In this document: positions 1 through 7,245 of the stretch, in pieces
Numbering within the stretch: position 1 is the first letter of the stretch
Layout: every line of letters begins with the position of its first letter
Assembly: GCA_937928635.1 (NCBI GenBank)
Contig: CALFWM010000064.1
Span: 1 to 37,603 of the forward strand
DNA: 37,603 nt
Direction: 5' to 3'
DNA from: an uncultured Sulfitobacter sp.
GTDB lineage: Bacteria > Pseudomonadota > Alphaproteobacteria > Rhodobacterales > Rhodobacteraceae
The notes under the pieces: model-generated
What the model was told of the DNA's origin: nothing
Seen by the model: only the letters and a program-made list of their open reading frames with translations
Database searches by the model: none
Position numbers and translations under genes: made by a program

Positions 1-53
1 ACCAGCCGCTCTCGACCCAAAGGCGTCAGTCTGGCATTCTTGTGCATGTTCAT
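1..53 (-). CDS. IS481-family transposase, N-terminal fragment (cut by window edge)
   Basis: The minus strand from 53 reads MNMHKNARLTPLGRERLV, the characteristic opening of IS481-family DDE transposases from alphaproteobacteria. Only about 17 codons are present, because the gene runs off the left edge. A GGAGGGATCG stretch just upstream supplies the ribosome binding site. The family carries an N-terminal helix-turn-helix followed by an rve-type DDE catalytic domain, neither visible here. Whether the copy is intact cannot be judged. Confidence 0.85.
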   Translation of the reverse strand, partial: MNMHKNARLTPLGRERL

Positions 54-136
54 TCGATCCCTCCGAATAAGGTTGTTGCTTGGTAACGCCAACCAACTCG
101 CTTCGGATCGAATGGACAACCTGTTGAAAGCTCACA
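1..136 (-). mobile_element. IS481-family insertion sequence, 5' end (partial)
   Basis: Only the transposase-start end of the element lies in the window. Read on the minus strand the terminus is TGTGAGCTTTCAACAGG (120-136), starting with the TGT typical of IS481-family inverted repeats and closely matching the remembered terminus of Bordetella IS481. The element is followed directly by GCTAGG (137-142), which fits the NCTAGN target known for IS481. Between the terminus and the transposase start, 51-67 and 104-116 form an imperfect inverted repeat (CATTCGATCC...TTCGGATCGAATG) that could fold around the leader. The other end and second target copy are outside the window. Confidence 0.85.
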
Positions 137-282
137 GCTAGGGGAATAATTGGTTCTGAAGCCGTCCGTGTCCGAAGGTTGGCGCGTGACGCATTGCATG
201 ATTGCCATTGGCAAAATCAATAGGGTATTTGTGGAACCGTCACCTTGCGCACGCCGCGCGGACACAAAGATTGGAACACCTC

Positions 283-651
283 ATGTCAGACGCCGCCCGT
301 TTTATCCATTTCCACAAACCCGAAATCGAGGGCGTCAAAAAACAACTTGATCCGGCAGCGGTTGTTGAGGGTAATCCGGCGCAAACCTCTTGGCTGTACT
401 CTGACATTGCAAGTACCGGCACACGGTCCGGCCAATGGGATTGTCAGGCAGGCACCTTTTTGGCGGAGTACACGAGCATCATGGAGTTCTGCCATATTCT
501 GGAAGGTGCGGCAGAGGTGACGAACCTTGATACAGGCACCACGCACAGGGTTACGGCGGGAGATGCCTTTGTAATGGAGCCGGGTTTGCGCACCCGTTGG
601 CATGTGCCCACTTACGTACGTAAACATTTTGTGATCACCGATGTGAGGTAA
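283..651 (+). CDS. Cupin domain protein (DUF861/Cupin_3, EutQ-like)
   Basis: This is a 122-residue single-domain cupin. Residues about 48-115 carry the pattern of the Cupin_3/DUF861 family: a W-x-C-x-AGTF strand, the EFCHILEG turn, AGDAFVMEPG and a late W followed by RKHFVITD. Family members are small beta-barrel proteins of mostly unknown function; some bind metals or small organic acids. The usual histidine-rich metal ligands are sparse (one His at about 71), so metal binding is doubtful. The ATG at 283 is preferred over an upstream in-frame ATG at 202 because homology starts there, although no strong Shine-Dalgarno is seen. It lies 6 bp before the DUF2461 gene and is probably cotranscribed. 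The IS481 end sits 146 bp upstream. Confidence 0.8.
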   Translation: MSDAARFIHFHKPEIEGVKKQLDPAAVVEGNPAQTSWLYSDIASTGTRSGQWDCQAGTFLAEYTSIMEFCHILEGAAEVTNLDTGTTHRVTAGDAFVMEPGLRTRWHVPTYVRKHFVITDVR

Positions 652-657
652 CCCATC

Positions 658-1335
658 ATGGGGCAAAACGGGTTCACCCGGTTGATTGATGACAGCAATG
701 CATTTTTTGCGGGGCTGAAACAGAACAACACCAAAGACTGGTTTGCCCCGCGCAAAGATCACTACAACACCAACATCAAGAAGCCTGCGGAGTTTTTGGG
801 TGACGTGCTGGCTGAGGATTTTTCGCGGATTTCAGGGCAGGTTTACCAACCTAAACTGTTTCGCATCTACCGCGATGTGCGTTTTTCAAAGGACAAGACA
901 CCGTTTAACGCCCATCTGCACATGATCTGGCGGCAACCCGGTGATAGCCCCTTTGCACCGGCCTTCTTTTTTGGGTCCGAACCGGGGGAGATGACGGTTG
1001 GGTTTGGTGTCATGGGGTTAAAGGGGGAAAGTCTTGCACGGTTCAGGGCGTTCATCGACACATGGGGCGATGAGGTGCAAGAAGCGATCGAGGAAAGTGG
1101 CATGACCTGGTCTGACTGGGGTGGGCCCCCGCTCAAACGTGTGCCACCGCCCTATGACAAGGATCATCCGCATGGTGATCTTCTGAAAAGGAAATCAATG
1201 GTGATCAGCACGCAAATGACATCTGATTGGCGCAGTGCAAAGGGTGGCCTTGTGAAAGCAATCTCAACGCATTTTCAAAATACCCGAGCGCTGGCCAACC
1301 TGATGAAAAATCATCTGTCGGCTGGCGGATCCTAA
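658..1335 (+). CDS. DUF2461 / TIGR02453 family protein
   Basis: The 225-residue product matches the TIGR02453 (DUF2461) family: N-terminal FFAGLKQNNTKDWFAPRKD, central FRIYRDVRFSKDKTPF (about residues 70-85) and a C-terminal region with KRKSMVIS. The length is normal for the family. Members are widespread soluble proteins of unknown biochemical role, with no catalytic motif I can name. The ATG follows the cupin stop by 6 bp, implying one transcript. Downstream are two back-to-back hairpins at 1378-1420. Confidence 0.85.
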   Translation: MGQNGFTRLIDDSNAFFAGLKQNNTKDWFAPRKDHYNTNIKKPAEFLGDVLAEDFSRISGQVYQPKLFRIYRDVRFSKDKTPFNAHLHMIWRQPGDSPFAPAFFFGSEPGEMTVGFGVMGLKGESLARFRAFIDTWGDEVQEAIEESGMTWSDWGGPPLKRVPPPYDKDHPHGDLLKRKSMVISTQMTSDWRSAKGGLVKAISTHFQNTRALANLMKNHLSAGGS

Positions 1336-1377
1336 CGGTCTCTCCGCTCTTTCTGGCTAAAATATTCCTCTGGAGTA

Positions 1378-1420
1378 TGAGGGTCCGAGGACCCTCATCC
1401 GCCATCCCCCGGGATGGCGG
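1378..1420. repeat. Two tandem perfect hairpins between convergent genes
   Basis: The stretch 1336-1597 has no gene. It holds two adjacent perfect inverted repeats. TGAGGGTCC (1378-1386) pairs with GGACCCTCA (1389-1397), and CCGCCATCCC (1399-1408) pairs with GGGATGGCGG (1411-1420), with 1 bp between the hairpins. Neither is followed by a T run on either strand, so a classical intrinsic terminator is not clear. They may be a REP-like doublet or a Rho-assisted 3'-end structure for the converging DUF2461 and sugar-kinase transcripts. The rest of the stretch (1421-1597) shows nothing I recognise. Confidence 0.6.
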
Positions 1421-1597
1421 CACCGCAGCGTGGCCGCAAAGGCCGCGCAATCAAATTGCCCGCACACCGGCGTCTTGTCGCTGACCCCGCAGGCCCTACT
1501 GCATCCGACCATAAGCTGGAATAGCCAATACCCTGCCACGCCTCGCGCTCTCGGGACATCAGCGATATAGTATGTTTCAGGTTAAAGGTCGGACGCT

Positions 1598-2476
1598 TTA
1601 GCGGCCAACCGCAGCCGCGTGTTGTGCAAGGGCAAATGCCCCATCCAGCGCACTGCCCTTTGCAGGCTGGACGTTCCGGGTGAATTGCTCCGACAAATAC
1701 TGCTGGTAATGGGGCCCAACCCCGCCGGACAGGCTCAACACGTCGCCCGGCTCATACCCCAGCGCCGTCAGCCCTTTTTCCAAGTAGGACGCTCCGCGTC
1801 GCAACAGATCCAGCGCCAGGGAATCCTGCGCCTTTGCCGCGGCAAAAATATCGCGTGCAAACTGGGCGTAATCCCCGGGCTGCGCGGTCTGGCTGAAAGC
1901 GACCAAACCATTCAATCCTCTCATCTGCGCACTGATCTGCTGACACAGGGGGGTCACCGGGGCCATGCCATCTTCGCTCAACAACACTTGAACCATCATC
2001 TGATGACCCAGCCACGCCCCGGAGGCATGATCCGAAAGATCAAACCCCCAGCCGTTCACGGTTGAGGTCTTGCCGTCCTGCTGACGCGCAATGATTGTCC
2101 CGGTGCCCAGGGCAATGACATAGCCATCGCCGTGCCCCAATACACCAACAACGGAGGTTTCCCGGTCACCTGTAACCGTACATCGCCCATAGGGCAGGGC
2201 GGCCATAACGCGGTCCCGCACGGCGGATGTATCTGCCCCGGCAAGGCCCACATGCGCGGTGGCCTGTGCAATCTGCTCCTGCGCAATCCCGGCCTTTTCA
2301 GACGCCTCTGCCACGGCACCGGTGATGTTGCGCAAAGTGCCGTCAAAACTGGTGTTGATGTTGGCCGGGCCACCTTTGGCGTCGGCCAGCACACCCTGTG
2401 TGGCTGTGCCAATCACCACACGGCACCCGGTGCCGCCGCCGTCTACAGCGATCAAAAGAGGGTCAGATAATGTCAT
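1598..2476 (-). CDS. BadF/BadG/BcrA/BcrD-type sugar kinase (N-acetylglucosamine kinase-like)
   Basis: This is a 292-residue ASKHA-fold kinase. Residues 11-16 form the first phosphate loop (VDGGGT), GDRETSVVG is the second strand motif, ALGTGTIIA is the phosphate-2 loop and LSGGVG near residue 249 is the adenosine loop. This architecture is that of the BadF/BcrA ATPase superfamily, in which members of this length in Rhodobacterales are usually annotated as N-acetylglucosamine or glucosamine kinases. The role is probably phosphorylation of an amino sugar in the cytoplasm, but substrate specificity cannot be read from sequence. No chitobiose transporter is adjacent. The ATG overlaps the stop of the upstream dioxygenase gene by 4 bp (ATGA), so translation is coupled. 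Confidence 0.8.
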   Translation of the reverse strand: MTLSDPLLIAVDGGGTGCRVVIGTATQGVLADAKGGPANINTSFDGTLRNITGAVAEASEKAGIAQEQIAQATAHVGLAGADTSAVRDRVMAALPYGRCTVTGDRETSVVGVLGHGDGYVIALGTGTIIARQQDGKTSTVNGWGFDLSDHASGAWLGHQMMVQVLLSEDGMAPVTPLCQQISAQMRGLNGLVAFSQTAQPGDYAQFARDIFAAAKAQDSLALDLLRRGASYLEKGLTALGYEPGDVLSLSGGVGPHYQQYLSEQFTRNVQPAKGSALDGAFALAQHAAAVGR

Positions 2477-3318
2477 TGCGGGGGCTGTCCTTGCCAGGTC
2501 GTACGATACAGCAACCGCCGGGTGCCGTCATAATCGTTGGTTGCATAATGGAGTGTCATTCTGTTGTCCCAAATCACCAGATCACCAACCTGCCACTTTA
2601 GGCGGCAAGAGATATCAGGCCGGGTTGCATGTTGATAGAGGGCGCGCAGAATGGGTGCGCTTTCTGCCGCACTCATGCCGTCAAACCGTGTGGTATAGAT
2701 CGGGTTCACGAACAAGGCCCGCGCCCCGCTAACAGGATCAGTGATCACCGCGGGGTGAAATTGTTCAACGTCTGCCTTGGGGTCGCCGCGTGTCATTTGG
2801 ATTGAGGCACCTGAGCGCGCATCCGGTGGTGGGGCATGTTTGACCCCGTAGGGTGCCCCGACATGCACGGCCATCCGATCTGTCACAATCCCCTTGAGGT
2901 CTGCGGGCAGGCTGTCATAGGCGGCCGTCTGGCTGGCCCATAAGGTATCTCCGTCGACCGCGGGCACATCGACAGCGCTCAGCACGGATCCAGCGGGCGG
3001 GTTTGCCAAAAAGCTAAAATCGGAATGCCAGTCGCCGCCAAAGACCCCGACATTGATCTCCCGTGCCTCTTTCAGCACGGCGATCACATGTGGATCATCC
3101 GCGCGGGGCTGTACGTATGGCAATTGCATCAAGGGCCCGAAAATCTCCGTCACCCGTTTTTGATCCGACAGGTCAAGATTTTGATCACGCAGCACGATCA
3201 TGTGATGGGTTCGCAGCGCGGAGCGTAGATCTGCTTTCAGATCAGGCCCATGGGGCGCGCGAAGCTGCACACCGCGCACCTCCGCGCCCATGAAACCGGT
3301 CAATTTCGTGATCTGCAT
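2473..3318 (-). CDS. TauD/TfdA-family Fe(II)/2-oxoglutarate dioxygenase
   Basis: The 281-residue protein has the full iron facial triad of the TauD/TfdA family: H98 and D100 in GGDWHSDFSF, and H257 in WDNRMTLHYA. R268 or R272 in GTRRLLYRTTW is placed to bind the 2-oxoglutarate carboxylate. Length is normal. Family members hydroxylate taurine, 2,4-D, alkylsulfates and related substrates using O2 and 2-oxoglutarate, releasing succinate; the substrate here is unknown. It is the first gene of a two-gene minus-strand unit with the sugar kinase (ATGA overlap) and is divergent from gap. No transporter or sulfite-handling gene is next to it, so a taurine role is not supported. Confidence 0.85.
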   Translation of the reverse strand: MQITKLTGFMGAEVRGVQLRAPHGPDLKADLRSALRTHHMIVLRDQNLDLSDQKRVTEIFGPLMQLPYVQPRADDPHVIAVLKEAREINVGVFGGDWHSDFSFLANPPAGSVLSAVDVPAVDGDTLWASQTAAYDSLPADLKGIVTDRMAVHVGAPYGVKHAPPPDARSGASIQMTRGDPKADVEQFHPAVITDPVSGARALFVNPIYTTRFDGMSAAESAPILRALYQHATRPDISCRLKWQVGDLVIWDNRMTLHYATNDYDGTRRLLYRTTWQGQPPQ

Positions 3319-3407
3319 CTCGTGTCCTTTGCCGCGTATAGACTAGCGCAACCGACCCGGCACGCAACGGGACAGGGGCGATTGATTTCCTTATTTAATA
3401 TTGATAC

Positions 3408-3419
3408 GTTAGCGCTAAC
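3408..3419. promoter_or_regulatory. LacI-family-type operator upstream of gap-edd-eda
   Basis: A perfect 12-bp palindrome, GTTAGCGCTAAC with central CG, lies 43 bp before the gap start in the 144-bp divergent region. The form is that of LacI-family operators. A poorly matching TTGATT (3382-3387) lies upstream and the palindrome would overlap a corresponding -10 region. In Rhodobacter sphaeroides the LacI-family regulator CceR is reported to control Entner-Doudoroff genes, which makes it a natural candidate; that link is inference. The same region must also hold the tauD-like promoter. Confidence 0.7.
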
Positions 3420-3462
3420 AGTCTTTTTTCTGACATATGCTATCACAAAGGGTCGCCTCATC

Positions 3463-4497
3463 ATGACAACGAAAATCGCTATCAATGGCTTTGGTCGCAT
3501 CGGACGCTGTGTTCTGCGTGCGCTGGTTGAAAATGGCTTTGACGGGATCGAAGTCGTTGCAATTAATGATCTCTCTGCTCCTGAAACGCTGCTGCACCTG
3601 CTGAAATATGACTCCGTGCATGGCCGTTTGCAGGGTGATGCGGTGCTGGAGGGGGATACCCTGAAGCTCGCCGGTCAAACGATTCGCCTGACGGCAGAAC
3701 GCGACCCTGCCAAGCTGCCATGGGGTGACGTGGACATCGCCTATGAATGCACCGGCTTTTTCACCGCGCGCGACGGGGCGGCGAAACATCTGGAGAATGG
3801 CAGCAAGCGCGTGCTGATCTCGGCCCCCGGCAAAGAGGTGGACCGCACCGTGGTGTACGGTGTGAACGATGCGGACCTGACAGCAGAAGACGTGATCGTT
3901 TCGAATGCCTCCTGCACCACCAATTGTCTGGCCCCGCTGGCCAAAGTGCTGGATGACGCCTTTGGCATCCAAACCGGCTACATGACCACGATCCACGCCT
4001 TTACCGGTGATCAGCCCAGCCATGACACGGCCCACCGCGACCCCTATCGCGGGCGCGCGGCCTCTGCCTCCATGGTGCCGACCTCCACGGGAGCGGCCGC
4101 AGCGATTTCGCAGGTCATCCCGCATTTGAAAGGCAAGCTGGAAGGCTCCGCCGTGCGTGTGCCGACGTTAAATGTCTCTCTGGTGGACCTCAGCTTTATG
4201 CCGTCCAAAAGCGTCACGGCAGAACAGATCAACGACACTGTGCGCGCCGCCGCACAAGGGCCCTTGGCAGGTGTTCTGGCTTATGAGGACGACCCATTGG
4301 TGTCGATTGATTTCAACCATGATCCGCATTCCTCCAGCTTTGCCTCGGCCCAGACCAAGGTCACAGAGGGTGGCATGGTGCGTGTGGTCAGCTGGTATGA
4401 CAACGAATGGGGCTTTGCCAATCGCATGAACGACACGGCCCGCGTGATGAGTGGTTTGTTGGCGCAAGCCGCAAGTTCCGACAAAAAAGTAGCGTAA
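3463..4497 (+). CDS. gap: Glyceraldehyde-3-phosphate dehydrogenase
   Basis: The 344-residue enzyme oxidises glyceraldehyde 3-phosphate to 1,3-bisphosphoglycerate with NAD(P). It shows the Rossmann start INGFGRIGR (7-15), the active-site SNASCTTNCLAP with nucleophile C151, the partner H178 in TTIHAFTGDQ, and a C-terminal SWYDNEWGFANR. The phosphate-binding segment reads HRDPYRGRAA rather than the commonest PHKDLRRARAA, a variant that may mark a paralogue specialised for one flux direction. The ATG at 3463 gives the canonical MTTKIAINGFG start; longer in-frame readings back to 3250 overlap the divergent gene and lack homology. It is the first gene of the operon, 37 bp before edd, and takes up the glyceraldehyde 3-phosphate made by Eda. 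Confidence 0.95.
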   Translation: MTTKIAINGFGRIGRCVLRALVENGFDGIEVVAINDLSAPETLLHLLKYDSVHGRLQGDAVLEGDTLKLAGQTIRLTAERDPAKLPWGDVDIAYECTGFFTARDGAAKHLENGSKRVLISAPGKEVDRTVVYGVNDADLTAEDVIVSNASCTTNCLAPLAKVLDDAFGIQTGYMTTIHAFTGDQPSHDTAHRDPYRGRAASASMVPTSTGAAAAISQVIPHLKGKLEGSAVRVPTLNVSLVDLSFMPSKSVTAEQINDTVRAAAQGPLAGVLAYEDDPLVSIDFNHDPHSSSFASAQTKVTEGGMVRVVSWYDNEWGFANRMNDTARVMSGLLAQAASSDKKVA

Positions 4498-4534
4498 AGC
4501 GCCCAGAGGGGCCGCGCAATTCAAAGGCAATATC

Positions 4535-6334
4535 ATGTTGAATGACACCGTTGAACGGGTCACGGACCGCATTGTGAAACGCAGTGCGACAGGCCGGGAC
4601 GCCTATCTGAAACGTATGGCCCGCGCGGCAGAGGATGGCCCGGCACGCGCGCATTTGTCCTGTAGCGGACAGGCCCATGCCTATGCCGCAGCCGGGCCGG
4701 ATCAGGCCACCCTTGCCACCAAATCTGCCGGTAATCTGGGCATCATCACAACCTACAATGATATGTTGTCGGCCCATCAGCCGTTTGAACGCTTTCCCGA
4801 AATCATCCGCGATGCGGCCCGCTCTGTGGGGGGTACCGCGCAGGTTGCAGGCGGCGTGCCCGCGATGTGTGACGGCGTGACCCAGGGCACCCCGGGCATG
4901 GAGCTGAGCCTGTTTTCCCGTGACGTGATCGCCATGGCGGCGGGTGTTGGCCTCAGCCACAATGTCTTTGATGCGGCCGCCTTTCTGGGCGTTTGTGACA
5001 AGATCGTGCCGGGCCTCGTGATAGCCGCACAGGCCTTTGGCCATTTGCCAGCCGTGTTTTTGCCCGCAGGCCCGATGACCTCCGGCATTTCCAACGATGA
5101 AAAGGCCGAAGTGCGCATGAAATTTGCTGCCGGTGAAGTAGGCCGTGCGGAGCTGATGGCCTCAGAAATGGCGGCCTATCATGGGCCCGGCACCTGCACG
5201 TTCTACGGCACAGCCAACACCAATCAGATGCTGATGGAGTTCATGGGGCTGCACCTGCCCGGTGCCTCCTTTGTGACACCCAACACACCGCTGCGCGATG
5301 CCTTGACGGCGACGGGCACCAAACGCGCCCTTGCGGTAAGCCATCTGGGCAATGAATACACGCCGGTTTGTGATGTGCTTGATGAACGGGCCTATGTGAA
5401 CGGCATTGTCGGGCTGCATGCAACGGGGGGCTCGACCAATCTGCTGATCCATCTGGTCGCCATGGCGCGCGCCGGGGGCATTGTGCTGGACTGGCAGGAT
5501 TTTGAGGAATTGGCGCAGGTCACGCCGCTGCTGGCGCGGGTCTATCCCAACGGTCTGGCCGACGTGAACCATTTTCACGCGGCGGGCGGTTTGGGCTACA
5601 TGATCGGTCAACTGCTGGAGGCTGGTCTGCTGCACGAGGACGTGACCACCATCGCTGGCAAGGGGTTGGGGCGCTACGCCCAGGACCCGAAACTGACCGG
5701 AGATGAATTGCACTGGCAAGAGGGCCCGGCAGAAACCCTGAACGACAAGATTTTGCGCCCTGCCTCTGATCCGTTCCAACCGACGGGCGGTTTGAAACGC
5801 CTGCATGGCTCATTGGGCGTGGCGGTCAGCAAGGTCAGCGCCGTCAAACCTGAACATCAGGTGATCGAGGCCCCGGTGCGTGTCTTTCATGATCAGGAGT
5901 CCGTCAAAACGGCGTATAAAGACGGCGAATTTGCCAGCGACGTCATCGTTGTGGTCCGCTTTCAGGGGCCAAAGGCGAACGGGATGCCGGAACTGCACAG
6001 CCTCACCCCGGTTTTGGCGAACCTGCAAGCCAAGGGGCTGAAGGTGGCGCTGGTCACGGATGGGCGCATGTCAGGGGCATCGGGCAAGGTGCTCTCGGCC
6101 ATCCATGTCTGCCCCGAGGCAGTGGATGGCGGGCCAATTTCGCGTTTGGAGGATGGTGACATCCTGCGGGTGGACGCAGACCAGGGCGTGCTTGACATTA
6201 TGACCGACGGGGTGCTGGCCCGTGCGCCGGCGGTTGCCGACCTGTCCGGGAATGAATATGGGCAGGGACGAGAGCTTTTTGCCAACTTCAGAAACCTCGT
6301 GCAATCTGCCGATACGGGCGCCTCCTGCGTCTAG
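4535..6334 (+). CDS. edd: 6-phosphogluconate dehydratase
   Basis: The 599-residue enzyme removes water from 6-phosphogluconate to give 2-keto-3-deoxy-6-phosphogluconate, the committed Entner-Doudoroff step. It belongs to the IlvD/Edd family. Visible family segments are NLGIITTYNDMLSAHQP (67-83), GGVPAMCDGVTQG with C112, FLGVCDKIVPG with C154, and GTCTFYGTANTNQ with C221; C154 and C221 correspond to the iron-sulfur cluster cysteines. The C-terminal half carries VTDGRMSGASGK. The length of about 600 separates it from the shorter IlvD (about 560-615) only by motif, and the neighbours gap and eda settle the assignment. It ends 22 bp before eda. Confidence 0.96.
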   Translation: MLNDTVERVTDRIVKRSATGRDAYLKRMARAAEDGPARAHLSCSGQAHAYAAAGPDQATLATKSAGNLGIITTYNDMLSAHQPFERFPEIIRDAARSVGGTAQVAGGVPAMCDGVTQGTPGMELSLFSRDVIAMAAGVGLSHNVFDAAAFLGVCDKIVPGLVIAAQAFGHLPAVFLPAGPMTSGISNDEKAEVRMKFAAGEVGRAELMASEMAAYHGPGTCTFYGTANTNQMLMEFMGLHLPGASFVTPNTPLRDALTATGTKRALAVSHLGNEYTPVCDVLDERAYVNGIVGLHATGGSTNLLIHLVAMARAGGIVLDWQDFEELAQVTPLLARVYPNGLADVNHFHAAGGLGYMIGQLLEAGLLHEDVTTIAGKGLGRYAQDPKLTGDELHWQEGPAETLNDKILRPASDPFQPTGGLKRLHGSLGVAVSKVSAVKPEHQVIEAPVRVFHDQESVKTAYKDGEFASDVIVVVRFQGPKANGMPELHSLTPVLANLQAKGLKVALVTDGRMSGASGKVLSAIHVCPEAVDGGPISRLEDGDILRVDADQGVLDIMTDGVLARAPAVADLSGNEYGQGRELFANFRNLVQSADTGASCV

Positions 6335-6341
6335 GACCACA

Positions 6342-6356
6342 GGAAAGGACCTTTCC
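6342..6356 (+). promoter_or_regulatory. Palindrome that contains the eda ribosome binding site
   Basis: GGAAAGG-A-CCTTTCC is a perfect 15-base palindrome ending directly at the eda ATG (6357). The Shine-Dalgarno AGGAAAGGA is its left arm. Folded with a 5-base loop (GGAAA/TTTCC) the element would hide the ribosome binding site. With only 5-7 possible pairs its stability is modest. Confidence 0.45.
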
Positions 6357-6998
6357 ATGACCCCGAATGAGGCCAGCCGCGCCGCCGAAGGCATATGTCT
6401 GATGGCACCCATCGTCCCTGTGCTTGTGGTGCACGATGTCGCCCATGCGCGCCCTCTGGCAGAGGCACTGGTCGCAGGTGGCCTGCCTGCGCTGGAGGTG
6501 ACCCTGCGCACAGAGGCTGCGCTGGATGTGATTGCTGAAATGGCAAAAGTCGAGGGCGGCGTTGTGGGGGCGGGCACTTTGCTGACGCCTGATGATGTGA
6601 CCCGGGCCAAGGCTGCGGGGGCGCGGTTTGGTGTTTCACCCGGCGCGACCGACCGTTTGCTGGACGCCTGCGAAACGGCTGAACTGCCGACCTTGCCGGG
6701 GGCCGCCACTGCATCAGAAGCCATGGCGCTGCTGGAGCGTGGCTATAACATGCTGAAATTCTTTCCGGCTGAGGCCTCTGGCGGGGCACCGGCCCTGAAA
6801 TCACTTGCCTCCCCCTTGCCCCAAATTCGGTTTTGCCCGACAGGCGGCGTGAGCCCTGCGAATGTTGACAGCTATTTGTCCTTGCCAAATGTGGTCTGCG
6901 CGGGCGGGTCATGGGTCGCCCCAAGCGCGCTGATTGAGGCGGGTGACTGGGCCGGGATCACCGAATTGGCCAAGACGGCCGCGGCTCTGCCACGCTGA
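6357..6998 (+). CDS. eda: 2-keto-3-deoxy-6-phosphogluconate aldolase
   Basis: The 213-residue class I aldolase cleaves KDPG to pyruvate and glyceraldehyde 3-phosphate. Key residues are E47 in LEVTLRT, the Schiff-base lysine K134 in NMLKFFPAEA, and the phosphate-binding PTGGVS segment near residue 161. The length is normal (about 210). ATG 6357 is preferred over an upstream in-frame ATG because the family starts here and a purine-rich ribosome binding site precedes it. It is the last gene of gap-edd-eda. Products of this operon carry 6-phosphogluconate to pyruvate and 1,3-bisphosphoglycerate; zwf, pgl and pgi are not in the window. Confidence 0.95.
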   Translation: MTPNEASRAAEGICLMAPIVPVLVVHDVAHARPLAEALVAGGLPALEVTLRTEAALDVIAEMAKVEGGVVGAGTLLTPDDVTRAKAAGARFGVSPGATDRLLDACETAELPTLPGAATASEAMALLERGYNMLKFFPAEASGGAPALKSLASPLPQIRFCPTGGVSPANVDSYLSLPNVVCAGGSWVAPSALIEAGDWAGITELAKTAAALPR

Positions 6999-7113
6999 TT
7001 CGGCCAGAGGTTCGTTCAAGCCGCAGTGTGACGTTTTGGGTGCCCTCACGTCAATTTTAACACCTACTTGCCCAATATTTTGGTGTGCGATCCAATATAG
7101 ATGCCATATGTTG

Positions 7114-7134
7114 CATTCCCGCTCTGCGGGAATG
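7114..7134 (+). terminator. Possible terminator hairpin after eda
   Basis: The 247-bp gap 6999-7245 holds this perfect hairpin: CATTCCCGC (7114-7122), loop TCT, GCGGGAATG (7126-7134). It is followed by a T-rich but interrupted stretch (TGCGTTTATCGTTGTTTTG), so termination efficiency is uncertain. It sits 115 bp past the eda stop and about 110 bp before the Hint-protein gene, so it could instead be a leader structure of that gene. Confidence 0.5.
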
Positions 7135-7206
7135 TGCGTTTATCGTTGTTTTGCAACACCTTTGAAGCTGACACAAAACTAAACTTTGACGGGAATCCGG
7201 GCCTTG

Positions 7207-7221
7207 TTAATGTTTTGTTAA
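7207..7221 (+). promoter_or_regulatory. Full CtrA-type box (TTAA-N7-TTAA)
   Basis: TTAATGTTTTGTTAA is an exact match to the TTAA-N7-TTAA consensus of the alphaproteobacterial response regulator CtrA. It lies 24 bp upstream of the Hint-protein ATG in an otherwise non-coding stretch. In Rhodobacteraceae CtrA controls motility, gene-transfer-agent and related genes, so the downstream pair may belong to that regulon. The site is AT-rich and could arise by chance; it is close enough to the ATG that it may overlap the promoter or the transcript start. Confidence 0.6.
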
Positions 7222-7245
7222 GGAAGAGCAGAGGCAGAACGAGCA

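Noticed and set aside
620..640. TTTTGTGATCACC near the end of the cupin gene, similar to the sucC operator
   Set aside because: Only part of the site, inside coding sequence and not doubled; likely chance.
2473..3318. Taurine-specific TauD
   Set aside because: The iron triad fits the family but no taurine transporter or sulfite gene is near, so the specific substrate is not claimed.
3250..3462. N-terminal extension of gap by 71 codons
   Set aside because: It would overlap the divergent dioxygenase gene and the operator, and the family starts at the ATG at 3463.
3415..4125. 236-aa minus-strand frame opposite gap
   Set aside because: Shadow frame over the conserved GAPDH coding region, rich in Arg/Gly/His as expected for an antisense of GC-rich DNA.
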